A DNA stretch of 64,000 nt from Rhea pennata. Taxonomy: Eukaryota > Chordata > Aves > Rheiformes > Rheidae. Under the pieces are notes generated by a model. It ran no database searches. It had not been told where the DNA came from and saw nothing but the letters and a program-made list of their open reading frames with translations. The position numbers and the translations under genes are program-made. The stretch is from positions 2,557,175-2,621,174 of the forward strand of contig NC_084687.1 of the NCBI RefSeq assembly GCF_028389875.1, given 5' to 3'. Shown here in pieces: positions 1 to 10,159 of the stretch (position 1 is the stretch's first letter; the number at the start of each line of letters is the position of its first letter).

Positions 1-113
1 CACTCTGCCCCCCCCCCCGCTGGCACCCCCGGGGGCAGGGACCGAGGTGGGGAGCGAGGGGCGCCCCGGGGGGGCCCGGCCCCGGTGCCCACGGAGCCCC
101 GTCGCCGCGCCAG

Positions 114-1860
114 GGCCCGCTGAGCTTCCTCTTCTGCGTGGTGCTGAGCAAGGAGGTGCGGAAGAGCCTGCGGGCGAGCTGCGCCCGCCGCGCCGCCGGC
201 GCCCCGCCGCTGGCCACCAAGTCCACGCTCACCGCCGTGAGTGCCCGCGCCGGGGGGGGGGGAGAGGGCGGGGGGCGGACCGGGGGGACGGGACCACCCC
301 CCCCCGTGCCCACCTCCGCCTCCGCGCCAGGCCTCCCGCTGCGACGGCACCTACGTGGCCGGGCGGCTCTACCAGGCACCCGCGGGTGCCGCCGCCGCCG
401 CCGCCGGCTCCCTGCCCAGCACGGCGCGCTCGGGCAAGAGCCAGCACAGCTACATCCCCTTCGTGCTCAGGTACCGGGCGGGTGCTGCCCGGGGGGGGGC
501 TGTGGACGGGGGGGGGGGGGGGCGGCCCGGCGCCGCTCCCGCCGCTGCCCGCTCTCCCGCAGGGAGGACCCGGCGCTGGACGGCGGCGCGGCGCCCGCGC
601 ACCCCGGCGGGCTCTACCTGCACGCTGCCGAGCGGCCCGACGGTACGCGAGCCAGCGCGGCACGAGTTCGTCGGGGCTCGGCTCGTCCCGGCCCCCCCCC
701 CCCCCCCCAAAAAAAAAATAACCCCCCCGCTTCCCGCCCCTTCCAGAGCACGACACGGACTCGGAGAGCGACCTGTCGCTGGAGGACGACCGGAGCGGCT
801 CGTACGCCTCCACGCGCTCCTCGGAGAGCGAGGGGGAGGCCGCCGAGCCGCGCTGGCAGAGCCTGCCGGGCCCCGGCGCCCCCGGGGACCCCCCGCCCGC
901 CGCCGCCACCGCCGCCGCCCCGGGGTGCCCGTACTGGCCGGGCGACTTCGTCACCACCACCACCACGGCGAGCGAGAGCGAGGCGCCCGGCGGCTCCGCG
1001 GCGCTGCGGGTGCAGGCGGCGGCGGCGGGCGGCGAGGGGCTGCCCCACGGCCGGGACCCCCCCCCGGCGCCGCCGCCGCCGCCGCCGCGTGCCCGCGGAG
1101 CTGAGCGCTGCCCGGCGCCCGGGGCCGGCCTCGCCGCCCGCCCCGCCGGCATCCTGAAGAAGAAGGCGGCGGCGGTGGTGCCGGTGCCCGCAGCGGGGCC
1201 CGGCGAGGCCGGCTCGTACCGGGGCTCCTCGGGCAGCGAGGGCGCCCCGGGGGGGGTCCCCGCCCCCACCGCCCCCGCCGGACCCCCGCCCAGCCTGCAG
1301 CGGCAGCTCCGCGGCGCGACGCCCATCGCCATGAGCATCAAGGCGGGCACCGTGGACGAGGATTCGTCCGGCTCCGAGTGAGTGGCCGGAGCCGCGGGGA
1401 GACGCCACGCGGTGCCACCGGGGGCGGGGGGGGGGCCCGGGGTGGGTCCGGGGGGGCACACGAGCACCCACCGCCCGCTCGTCCCGCAGCGCCCAGGCAC
1501 TAACCCTTCCTCTTCTCTCCCCTCTGTGTGTCCCCCCCCCGCCCTGTCACCATCAACCCCGCGACCCCCCCGCCCAGATTTTTGTTCTTTAATTTTCTCC
1601 ATTAACACATGGGGGGCTGGGGGGGGAGGGGTGGGGGGGTTCTCCTGCCCTCCTCCCCCCCCCCCCCCAAAACCCATTCCATCCCGGGCCGGGCGCGGGG
1701 GCCGCTGCCCACGCGCTCCAGGCCCCCTCGTGAACATGCATCTGTCTGTCTCGTTTTTTTTTCCCCCCCCCCCAACCCCAACCCTGACACCCCCCACACA
1801 TCGTGCCCCCCCCTTCCCCCTCACACCCTCCCCAACAGGAGCGACGAGACCTCCATCTAA
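114..1860 (+). CDS. CELSR2: CELSR2, 3' end: cytoplasmic tail of the seven-pass atypical cadherin
   Basis: Last five exons of a Flamingo-type adhesion GPCR acting in planar cell polarity at the plasma membrane: 114-236, 331-470, 563-642, 747-1377, 1839-1860, all in phase (331 codons plus TAA). The first exon opens with GPLSFLFCVVLSKEVRK, the end of the last membrane helix and start of the tail. Later come GRLYQ, RSGKSQHSYIPFVLRED, DTDSESDLSLEDDRSGSYAS, GILKKK and PIAMSIKAGTVDEDSSGSE, all aligning with remembered human CELSR2. PSRC1 next door supports CELSR2 over CELSR1 or CELSR3. The gene runs off the left edge, so cadherin, EGF, LamG and GAIN parts lie outside. The tail is richer in Pro/Ala/Gly than the human one, following local GC content. 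The last 22-nt exon encodes ESDETSI, a C-terminal class I PDZ-type ligand, unlike the FLFFNFLH ending I recall for human. Confidence 0.95.
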
Positions 1861-2093
1861 CCGGGAGCGGACGCCCGGTGGGCACCCCGGGGCCGCTGCC
1901 ACCTGCCACCGCTCCGGGATGGAGGGGGGGTGCACCGGGATCGGGGGGGGGGGGGGGCGGGGCACAGTTGCACCCCATTGCACTTTGGAGCCCTTTCGAG
2001 GGGGGGGGTTGCCCCCATGCCATGGGCCCATGGAGGTGCCCAGTGCAGGAAAGGGAGGTGCCCCCCCCCCCGTGCGCAGGCACCATGACACCA

Positions 2094-2100
2094 TTTTTTT

Positions 2101-2131
<31 letters not shown>
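2094..2131. repeat. T9-G29 homopolymer block
   Basis: Nine T are followed directly by 29 G, inside the predicted CELSR2 3' UTR. The G run could form quadruplexes in RNA or DNA. Runs like this are also error-prone, so the exact length is doubtful. Confidence 0.85.
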
Positions 2132-2314
2132 AGAGTCACGCCGGGGGGGAGGGTGCCCATGCCATCGGGATGCCGGGGTCGGGTGATGCCCAACGCTGGC
2201 CCCAGATGCCTGGGACCAACCCCCTCCCCCCCCCCGCCCCCCCCCAAATCCCGGAGGCAGCAGGCGGGCAAAGGCCCCCGTGAATTTTCCACGGCGTGGT
2301 GCCCGCTGGAGGCT

Positions 2315-2320
2315 TTTATT
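2315..2320 (-). other. PSRC1: PSRC1 poly(A) signal (AATAAA on the minus strand)
   Basis: The plus strand reads TTTATT, giving AATAAA on the minus strand about 710 bases beyond the PSRC1 stop. It is the only canonical minus-strand signal I see between the stop and this point. Its use would give PSRC1 a roughly 0.7-kb 3' UTR lying antisense to the last part of the CELSR2 3' UTR. Confidence 0.55.
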
Positions 2321-3027
2321 TAAAAAATACATGAAAAAGTACAAAAAAAGGGGAAAAAACCTATATACCCCCCCACACCCCGTGTGTTTGACCCCTCCCC
2401 CAGGTGGGGGGCACAGGGTGGGTGCACGGCCATGGGGTGTATTAACCCTTTCTTGGCCGTGCTCAGGCACTTGCAGTGGGAGGGGGGATGCCTGAGTCTT
2501 GCCCCCTTCTCCCCCTGCACCCGTTTTTTTTTGTGTTCCCCCCCCCCCGGGGGCAAGGCTCAGGCTGTGCCCCTGTCTGGGGGCCCTGGAGACAGGGGTG
2601 GGAGGGGCACCCAGTGCAGGATGTTTTGGGAGTGGTTGGGTTGGCGTGTGGGGAGGGGACACCAAGGGACCCCCCCCCACGGGTGTGTGCGGGGTGGGGG
2701 TGGGCGAGGCCGGGGAGGGGAGGGGGTTTCCTACTGCTGACATGACGGTTTTTTTTGTAATTAAAGTAAAACCCAACCTGAGCCTCTGCCTCATCCCTGG
2801 GTGCGACACCCACCCCCCCCCGCATGCCTCAGTTTCCCCGAGCGGGGAAAGGGGGGGTCTGCGGGCACCGGCTCCTGCTCTCCTCCTTGGCCACATCCGT
2901 GTCCGGCCCCCCCAGGTAGGCCCGGCCCGGCGGGTCCCGGTCCTGGGGGGCAGCGTGCCCGGCGGGCCGGGGCGGGCGGGGGGCGGCACGGCTGGTGGGA
3001 GAAGACGGGGGGATCCGGCGGCGGCTT

Positions 3028-4792
3028 TTACCTCCAGCTGCTGGCTGCTGCCGTCTTGCGGGGCAGGCGGAGGCGGCTGGCGGGGGGCCCCGGCCGGCAC
3101 CCAGCGCCAGCCGCGGCGGGTGCTGCCCGCTGCGCCGCCGGGCCTGCCGGGGGTGGGGGGGTGGGGAGAGCGGACATGGAGCGCGGCGCCGTGGCAGCGG
3201 CACGGGGAAACTGAGGCAGGCGGGCACCGGCGGGGTGGGCTGGCAGCAACCCGCCCTGGCAAGGGAGCAGCACCCGCGGGCGCCAGGGCTGGTGCAACTT
3301 AAGCAGGGGGGGGTGCCAGGCACGAGGGGGGGAAGGGGGGGAAGGGGGGGGGACAGTCCCGGTGCCTCCGGCGCGTCCTTACCTCTCTGCGCAGCCACGC
3401 TGGCCCGGGGCGGCGCTTTGCCGCCCGGCGCTAGCCCTGAAGCCGGGCTCCGGCCGGGCGCCGCGCTCCTGCCGGGCGGCTTGGGGATGGCGCTGGGCGC
3501 GGGGGGGCGGCCGGCTGGGCGCGGGGCCGGCGGGGGCACGGGGCTGGCGGCCGGCGGGGGCAGCGCCTCGGCTCGCCGTCGCCTGGCCTGGGCACAGCGG
3601 CACGCGGTTATGCCTGCTCCCGCGGCGGGTGCTGCCGGGGCGCCCGCCTGCCCCCCTCCACCCCAGATTACCCCCCCACCACCACCCGGTGGGACCTCGC
3701 TGCCCTTCCGCAGCCCCACGGCACCCTGTCGCCCCCTTCTCCCTCTCCCCCCCCCCGGACCCCAAGAGTGGGTTACCTGCAGCCCCCGCGCGGAGGGGCT
3801 CCGATTTGCCCCGGGACGCGGCCCCCGAGCCGTGCGGGGGGCACAGCCGGGCTGGCGCCACCCCGGCTGGGGGGCACCCTGGCAACGGGGGGCCCTTCGG
3901 TGCAGGTCGGCAGCCGGCGGAGTCCTGCAAGCAGAAGGTTTTGGGGTGGGGGGGGGGTGCAAGGGGCTCACAGCACCAAGCAGATACCCCCACCGCCGCC
4001 CCCTAACCCCACGGGCCGCCTACCTTCCCGGTGCCAGGGGCCTTCCTGGCACCCGCCGCAGCGGCCCGGGAGCCGGCGGGGGCCGGGGGCGGCGGCGCCC
4101 GGCTCCACGGTGGGCAGCAGCGCCCGCACGGGGCTGTTCTTCACCACGAAGGTCTCGCGGCGGGGGCTGCGGGGGCTGCCGCCCGGCGCGGGCAGGAGCC
4201 GCTGGCGCGCCGGGGCCTCGGCGGGCTCCGGCGGCGGCAGCCGGCACCGCTCCAGCTGCGCGGCGAGCCGGTTCGCCTCCCGCACCATCTCCTCCAGCCT
4301 GGCGCCGCTCAGCGGGCTCCAGCGCCCGCTGTCCCGGGCCGGGTACTCGCCCGCCGGGTCGGGGGGCCGCCGGCGGGCTCGCCTTCCTCCTCCTCTTCCT
4401 CCCCATCCAGGCGCTCCTCCTCCCGGCTGCCGGGGAGAAGCGGAGCGTTAGCCCCCACCCCTCGCTGCCCCCCAGGACGTGGGCACGGGGCCGAGCTGGT
4501 GCCACCCGCGCCCGCCGGGCCAGCGCTGGGGCACGGTCCCCTGTGGGCAGCCGGGGTCCCGCTGCGCCCACGCGGCTGCGACCTGCGCCCCCGGGACGCG
4601 TGGGGCGGCGCGGCGCCCGCCTCCCCGTCTCACCTGTCGGAAGGCGACGGGAACCCGAAGTCGAAGCTCTCCTCCGTGATGAACTCGACACCTGGGCGGA
4701 GGCGAGCGGGCTCAGCCGCGGCGCCCGCGCCCCACCGGCGGCCCCGACGGGGCGCTCGCAGCGCCCTGCCCCTTACCTCGTCCTTGCGCCAT
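3028..4792 (-). CDS. PSRC1: PSRC1, proline/serine-rich coiled-coil protein 1
   Basis: Mitotic spindle and microtubule-binding protein (DDA3). Minus-strand exons: 4777-4792 (MAQGR), 4634-4691 ([19 protein letters not shown]), 4024-4426 (SREEER, then [20 protein letters not shown] and [20 protein letters not shown]), 3777-3924, 3383-3582 ([12 protein letters not shown]) and 3028-3143 ([19 protein letters not shown]). These blocks match the conserved N-terminus, the [10 protein letters not shown] segment, the SPRRETF block, the SAIPKP stretch and the PPRK tail of human PSRC1 as remembered. About 313 aa are predicted against about 363 in human. The acidic N-terminal part and the EANRLAAQ block are in different frames within exon 3; one missing base in the G6 run at 4361-4366 would explain this. 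Splice sites of exons 3777-3924 and 3383-3582 were chosen for phase and are less certain. The position beside CELSR2 supports the call. Confidence 0.85.
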
Positions 4793-5913
4793 CGCCTCCG
4801 CGTCAGCGAGCGGCAGCCGCGGCGCGGCCCATGGGCCGCCTGCGCGCACGGGAGGGTTGCGGTGCCTCGGCCGGAGCGGCGCCCCGCGCCCCGGGCGCCC
4901 CGGCGGGGCGAGGGCGCTGCCGCGGAGGCGCCCGCCCGCCCGCCCGGTGCGGGGCCGCGGGTGGCACCGCCGGCGCCGCGCACAATCGGGCCTTTGTGCC
5001 GCCGCGCCCGGCACCGCCGGCCCGGCCCGGCCCGGCGCGGCGCGGCTTTCGGGGGCGCCCCTGCACCCCCGGCCCTGGAGGACCCCGGGGACGGGGGAGG
5101 GGGGGAAGGGGGGACCCCGATGCCCTGCACCGGCCCCCGACCCGAGCATCCCCGTTCCTCCCACCGCTCCTGGCTCCCCCCGCCTCGTCCCCCAGGTCTT
5201 TCCCCGGTGCCGGTGACCCTGAGCCCGGCCTCTCGGTCCCTCCCGCCGGTCCCGGGGGCCTCGTTGCCGTTCCCTGCCCGGGGTCCCGCTCTCGGTGTCC
5301 CCCGCCTCCCCAACCCCCGCCCCGATCCGGGGGACCCGGTTCCCAGCCCAACCCCGGGGCCCGGTCCCCGCGATGCCGACTGCCTCCCCCGGGGGCCGCC
5401 CCCGCTCACCACCCAGTGCCCGGTGCGCGGTACCCGGTGCGCGATACCCGGTGCGCAGTGTGTGGTACCCGGTGCGCGGTACCTGCTTGCACGGTGCGCG
5501 GTGCGCGGTGCCCCGTGGGCTGCACACGGTGCGCGGTGCCCCGTGGGCGGTGCCCGGTGCGCGGTGCCCCGTGGGCGGTGCGCGGTGCCCCGTGGGCGGT
5601 ACCCGGTGCGCGGTGCCCCGTGGGTTGCGCGCGGTGCGCGGCGGCGGCGCCTCGCTGCCGCTCCGCCAGGGGGCGGGGCCGCCGCCGGGGGCGTGCCCCA
5701 ATTCGAATTCTCCCTCCCTTGCGTCACAATAGCCCCGTTACCGCCCGCCGCGCTCATTGGCCCACCTACCCCGCCCCGCTCCACAGCCGCGCGCTCCCAT
5801 TGGCCCTCGGTGGGGGGGGCGGGGAGCACTGGGGGCCCCGCGGCGCCGGCCACGCCGGAAGTGTGCGCCGCGGCGACGGGTCCTACCGGAGCCGTTTCCG
5901 GCGCGGGAGCAGC
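4793..5913. promoter_or_regulatory. Divergent PSRC1/PPIL1 promoter region
   Basis: PSRC1 and PPIL1 start codons point away from each other across 1.1 kb of CpG-rich sequence. Near PPIL1 there are two ATTGG (inverted CCAAT) motifs near 5756 and 5799, an ETS-type CCGGAAGTG at 5855-5863, an inverted ETS core TTTCCGG at 5895-5901 and a CRE-like GCGTCA near 5721. No TATA box is apparent. A tandem repeat occupies 5410-5640. A shared CpG-island promoter is inferred, not shown. Confidence 0.6.
5410..5640. repeat. Minisatellite of GGTGCGCGGT words
   Basis: Short units built from GGTGCGCGGT alternate with TACCC or GCCCCGTGGGC, about 12 to 21 bases each, within the PSRC1/PPIL1 intergenic region. The left part favours the TACCC spacer and the right part the GCCCCGTGGGC spacer, suggesting stepwise expansion. 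Confidence 0.85.
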
Positions 5914-8055
5914 ATGGCCGCCGTCCCCCCCGACTCCTGGCAGCCTCCCGCCGTCTCCTTGGAGACCACGTAAGGGGGGGGGTGGGCGGCTCCGTCCCGG
6001 TGCCGGGCAGCCCTTCCCTTCCCTTCCCATCCCTTCCCTTCCCTTCCCTTCCTTTCCCCCCTCCCCGGCACTGGGCCATCCCGCTCCCCCGCGCGGGCGG
6101 CCCCTCGCTCCCCTCTTCCCGCCCCCGGTACCGGCTGCGTTGTCCCGCCCCCACCCGGTACCACCTGGTCCCCAGTCCCCGCCCCCGCCGGTGCTGGGCA
6201 GGGTCCCCCGGGACTGGGGAGTCCCCGGTGTCTCCCCTGGGACCCGGCAGTCCCCGGGGCCCGTGTCCCCTCCGCCTCCCGGTACCGGAGAGTCCGCAGT
6301 GCCTCCCCCCGGTACCGGAGAGTCCCCGGGGCCCGTGTCCCCTCCACCTCCCGGCACCAGAGACTCCCCGGGGCCCGTGTCCCCTCCGCTTCCCGGTATC
6401 GGAGAGTCCCCAGTGCCTCCCCCCGGTACCGGAGAGTCCCCGGGGCCCGTGTCCCCTCCGCCTCCCGGTATTGGAGAGTCCCCGCTCCACCCTGGCGTGG
6501 GCCCTGCCCCCGGCGCGGGGTGCCTGGAGGTGCCTGCCGCCCCCCCGCACTCGCGGGGAGCTGCCCGGCACCGCCAACGCACCCCGCTCCTGCAGGATGG
6601 GCGCCATCGTCCTGGAGCTCTACTGGAAGCACGCGCCCAAGACCTGCAAGAACTTCGCCGAGCTGGCCCGCCGCGGCTACTACAACGGCACCAAGTTCCA
6701 CCGCGTTATAAAAGACTTCATGGTGCAGGGCGGCGACCCCACGGGCACCGGTGAGCCCCCGCCGCGCGTGTCCCCCCGCACACGCCTCCCCGCAGAGCGG
6801 GGTCAGGGGCCTCTCGGCACGGAGAGCCTCGAGCCTTCACCGGCTGCTCCGAAACACGGCGCTGGCTGAGATCCGGTCCCGCGGCGGAGCTAACCTGTCT
6901 CGAGGAAATGCCGCTCTCCAAGGCCAGGGGGTGGCTCCTGGTGGCCCTGGGATGTTCCTCAACCGGCTCCTTGCTCTTCCCCGCTGGCAGGTAGAGGGGG
7001 CGCCTCCATCTACGGGAAGCAGTTTGAAGACGAACTTCACCCGGAGCTGAAGTTCACAGGTCCGTGTTGGAGCGAAGGACTAGCGTAACGGGTGTTTGGC
7101 CACGCGGGTTTGGGGTTGTTTGATGTTTCCTTTCCTTTAATGAGTAAATGGGGGTTAGAGCTGGGTGAGCAGCAGCGTGGGGAACTCACCTGGCATTGGC
7201 AGGAGGCCACAGCGAGGCAATTCACAGAGAGAAAAGCGTGAGAAATGTGGAGCGTTAACTGCAGGGAGTTCCTCGACAGGCTGGTGGTGCTAGCAGTGCC
7301 CCCGTTGCGCCCGTCTTCCTTGGTGCCTGGGCAGTTGGGCTCTCAGGGTGTTTGCAGCTGGGATTTTTGAGTTGGTCTCCAGTTAATTTTCCTTTGGGAA
7401 GTCTGTAAATTCAACCCCTGCCACGTGTAGACTCTGTGGGCAGTGCTGCAAGACGCCCCAGGTGAATACGGTGCTTTCTTGGTGGTGTTTGTCTTGAGTT
7501 GAGGTAAAGCAGATGCCGAGCGTGTTACTGCAGCAGCGAGCGTGCTCCGGGACACTTCCTCGTGCTTCCCCTTGCTGTGGGACTTAGCTCGAAAGGCTGC
7601 AGGCGTGAAACCTCCCGCGTCTCCATTCATCTGTTCCAGCGTCGTTCCGACGCTGTCTCATCAGGCAGCCCCAGGAAGAGCAGCGCTTTGGGCTGAAACC
7701 ACCAAAATGCCCTCGCTGGGCATCTGTCCCCGGGGCTGCGGTCACGGAGGCGGGGCTGGTAGCAGACGGAGCCCGCGTAGGAGCGGGTCGAGCTCTTTCT
7801 CGGACCGTCGCTAACGCAGCTCCTTCCTTTAAAGGTGCGGGGATCCTCGCCATGGCCAATGCCGGCCCGGACACGAACGGCAGCCAGTTCTTCATCACGC
7901 TGGCACCGACGCAGTGGCTGGACGGGAAGCACACCATCTTCGGGCGCGTGTGCCAAGGCATCGGCATCGTGAACCGCGTCGGCATGGTGGAGACCAACGC
8001 CCAGGATCGCCCCGTCGACGACGTGAAGATCTTGAAGGCTTTTCCCTCGGGTTAG
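5914..8055 (+). CDS. PPIL1: PPIL1, spliceosomal cyclophilin (peptidyl-prolyl isomerase)
   Basis: Nuclear cyclophilin of the activated spliceosome, a SKIP partner, catalysing cis-trans isomerisation of prolyl bonds. Exons 5914-5969, 6596-6750, 6991-7059 and 7835-8055 join in phase to 166 codons plus TAG, exactly the human length. The protein starts [18 protein letters not shown] and keeps the catalytic Arg in [14 protein letters not shown], the [14 protein letters not shown] strand and the [11 protein letters not shown] motif with the cyclosporin-contact Trp. It ends KAFPSG. Nearly every residue agrees with remembered human PPIL1. It is divergent from PSRC1 and upstream of CPNE5 in the same direction; PPIL1-CPNE5 adjacency is also human (6p21.2). 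The first ATG gives the conserved N-terminus, which fixes the start. Confidence 0.98.
6200..6500 (+). repeat. Minisatellite in PPIL1 intron 1
   Basis: Units of roughly 30 to 43 bases containing GGTACCGGAGAGTCC followed by CCGGGGCCCGTGTCCCCT or a shorter CAGTGCCTCCCC spacer, about eight imperfect copies. Some units carry GGTATTGGAGAGTCC or GGCACCAGAGACTCC variants. Confidence 0.8.
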
Positions 8056-8900
8056 GGGGGCCGGGGGCACTGGGGCGTTTTGGCGGGCGAGTGCAGGTGG
8101 CCCCAGCGGGAAGGCAAGCTCTCCGAGGACATTAGAGGTGATGTGGGGCCAAATTCCCTCCCCAAAAGGGGAGGTGCAGGGGGGTGGGAGGGGGTTAAGA
8201 GAATGAAGTCTGCAATCTGCATCGTTCAAGGATGAAGCCTTCAGCTGGGGAAGGAGCGAGACAGGAGCCGGCCAGGTCTGTTGTCTCTCTTGCTGCCTCC
8301 GAGGTCCTTTTGGCTCCTCTTGGCCTCCTGTCCACCGCGAGCAGCAGGGGCAGCGCCAGCGGCAGGAGGTTGGCATGTTCCTGCTGCTGCTCCTGCTGCC
8401 AGGCTGGTTTGGAGGATGATTCCTTGATCTCCGCAAGGATTCTGTGGCGGGCCAGGAGCTGACTTTTTTGGGAACGGGAAAATTCTGGTCCTGGATGTCA
8501 CCTGAAGCTTTTTTTGCTGTTAAAAGGGAGGCTTTAACGAGCTCTTGGAGGTGGGGCTCTGGGGGCTCTCAGCTTCTTTCCCAGGAGTTGGCCAAAGGCC
8601 AGTTGGAGCCTCCCGTCCGCCCGCCGGGGGAGCAGCCTGGCACCAGGCCCCGGCTGTTATTCTCGCCACACCGCGCCATCCTCGGCGCTGGGGTCTCAAC
8701 CTCCATCCGTCCTTGACCCAGGCTCCGGCAGGAAAATCCCTGCGGAAGACGGATGTTTTCCAGACTTCGCTGGAAAGCTGAGTGCTCTGAGCCAAGCCAG
8801 GGCTGCGTGACGGGTGTGTTACGGGGATCTGGGAGAGGCTTTGCTCCTTGGTGCATTTTGTAACGCTTCAGGTTTTGTAATAAAACAAATTAAAAACGAG
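8056..8900 (+). other. PPIL1: PPIL1 3' UTR with AATAAA at 8879-8884
   Basis: Sequence after the PPIL1 TAG runs without a recognisable gene to a canonical AATAAA at 8879-8884, about 825 bases downstream. The next stretch to about 9440 shows nothing I can name. Confidence 0.7.
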
Positions 8901-9439
8901 TCGGGGGTGAACGGTGGCGGGTCCGGGCACGGGCTGCCACCCCGGCAGCTAGTTAAAAACCAGCGGGAAGGGCAGACGCGCTGAAGAGCCCTGTCTGCTC
9001 CCTGGGGAGAGGCGAAGGAGCTCGTGACGCTGCCCTCGCCGTGGGGCTGTCCCCAGGGCTTGCTGCGCCCGCTTGGCCAGTGCTCTTGGGTTCCCCGTGT
9101 GCCCCAAGGCTTTTAGGAGTAGGGGGGGAAACGTGGCCGTGTCCCTGCTGATGGTCCCAGGCACGCGGCGTGGGCGGCGCTGGCCTCGTGCCGAGGGTGG
9201 GCAGCCCCCGAGCTGCAGCTGGGTGCCGTCCCCCCCCTGCCCCCGCCCCGTCCGGCCCTTGGCTGCCCGCCTGGAGCCGGCACGCCGCGTCCCCGGGCTC
9301 TGCCCCCGGGGCAGCAGCTGCAGCGGCAGCCGGGTGCCGGGGCTCGCGGCGCCCGCGGGATGCGGCTTCGCCCCACGGGCACCCCGGAGCCAGCCCAGGC
9401 CCTGGCTGCTTGCCAGCCGTGTCCTCGATGTCCCCGGGT

Positions 9440-10150
9440 ACCCCCAAGTGTCATAGCACCCACCCCTGGGACCCCTGGGGGATGTCCCCCGGCCCCAGAC
9501 CCTCCCCGTCACGTCAGGAGGCACTGGGTCACCCTGGTCTCAGCTGCTCGAGGGGGCACAATGTCCCCATGTCAGCACACTCCCCACGTGAGCACGTGCT
9601 GCCCGCCCCCCCCGTTTCTCCCCATGGTGTCCCCACACCAGCCCAGTGGTGCCCCGCTATGCCAGGACGTGGTGTCCCCAGGCCAACATGTGTGGTCCCC
9701 CACGCAGGCACGCCCGGGGTCCCCAGGCCAGCACATAGGGTCCCCTATGCCAGCACATGGTGTCACCACCCTGGCACGTGGTGCTCCCCCCGTGCTGGCA
9801 CATGGAGTCCACGTACCAGCCCGTGGTGTCCCCATGCCCAGGCACAGCGTCCCCACTCCAGTGTATGGTATCCCCATGCTAGCACACGGTTTCCCCGTGT
9901 GACACGCACGGTCTCCACGACACTACATAGTGTCCCCAAACTGGTACATGTTGTCCCCCCCATGCTGGTACACGGTGTCTCCACGCTGGCACGTTGTGTC
10001 CCTATGCTTGCGCACACGGAGTCCCCACATCGGCGCACGGTGTCCCTGTGCTGGCACATCCTGATGCCGCCCCGGCACACGGTGGTGCCACCCTGGCACA
10101 CGCAGTGTCCCCGTGCTGGCACGTGCGGTCTCCGTGCCAGCACATGGTGC
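9440..10150 (+). repeat. Minisatellite between PPIL1 and CPNE5
   Basis: Degenerate units of about 27 to 30 bases with the core GGTGTCCCCA followed by a TGCTGGCACA-type half. About 22 copies with frequent CACATG/CACACG changes. Open frames across it are repeat artefacts. Confidence 0.8.
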
Positions 10151-10159
10151 TGACCCCCA

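Larger units (their letters stand above)
1861..2790 (+). other. CELSR2: CELSR2 3' UTR with homopolymer runs
   Basis: Non-coding sequence after the CELSR2 stop, rich in C and G homopolymers. The only recognisable plus-strand poly(A) signal is ATTAAA at 2760-2765, so the transcript probably ends near 2785. No AATAAA is seen on the plus strand in this interval. The UTR would overlap the 3' end of PSRC1 coming from the other strand. Confidence 0.6.

Noticed and set aside
2995-6754. Overlapping plus-strand open frames of 992 and 907 codons
   Set aside because: They lie over PSRC1 exons, GC-rich promoter and minisatellite DNA. Long frames are expected in such GC-rich sequence, and they cross the real PPIL1 exon 1 in a different frame or cross its introns.
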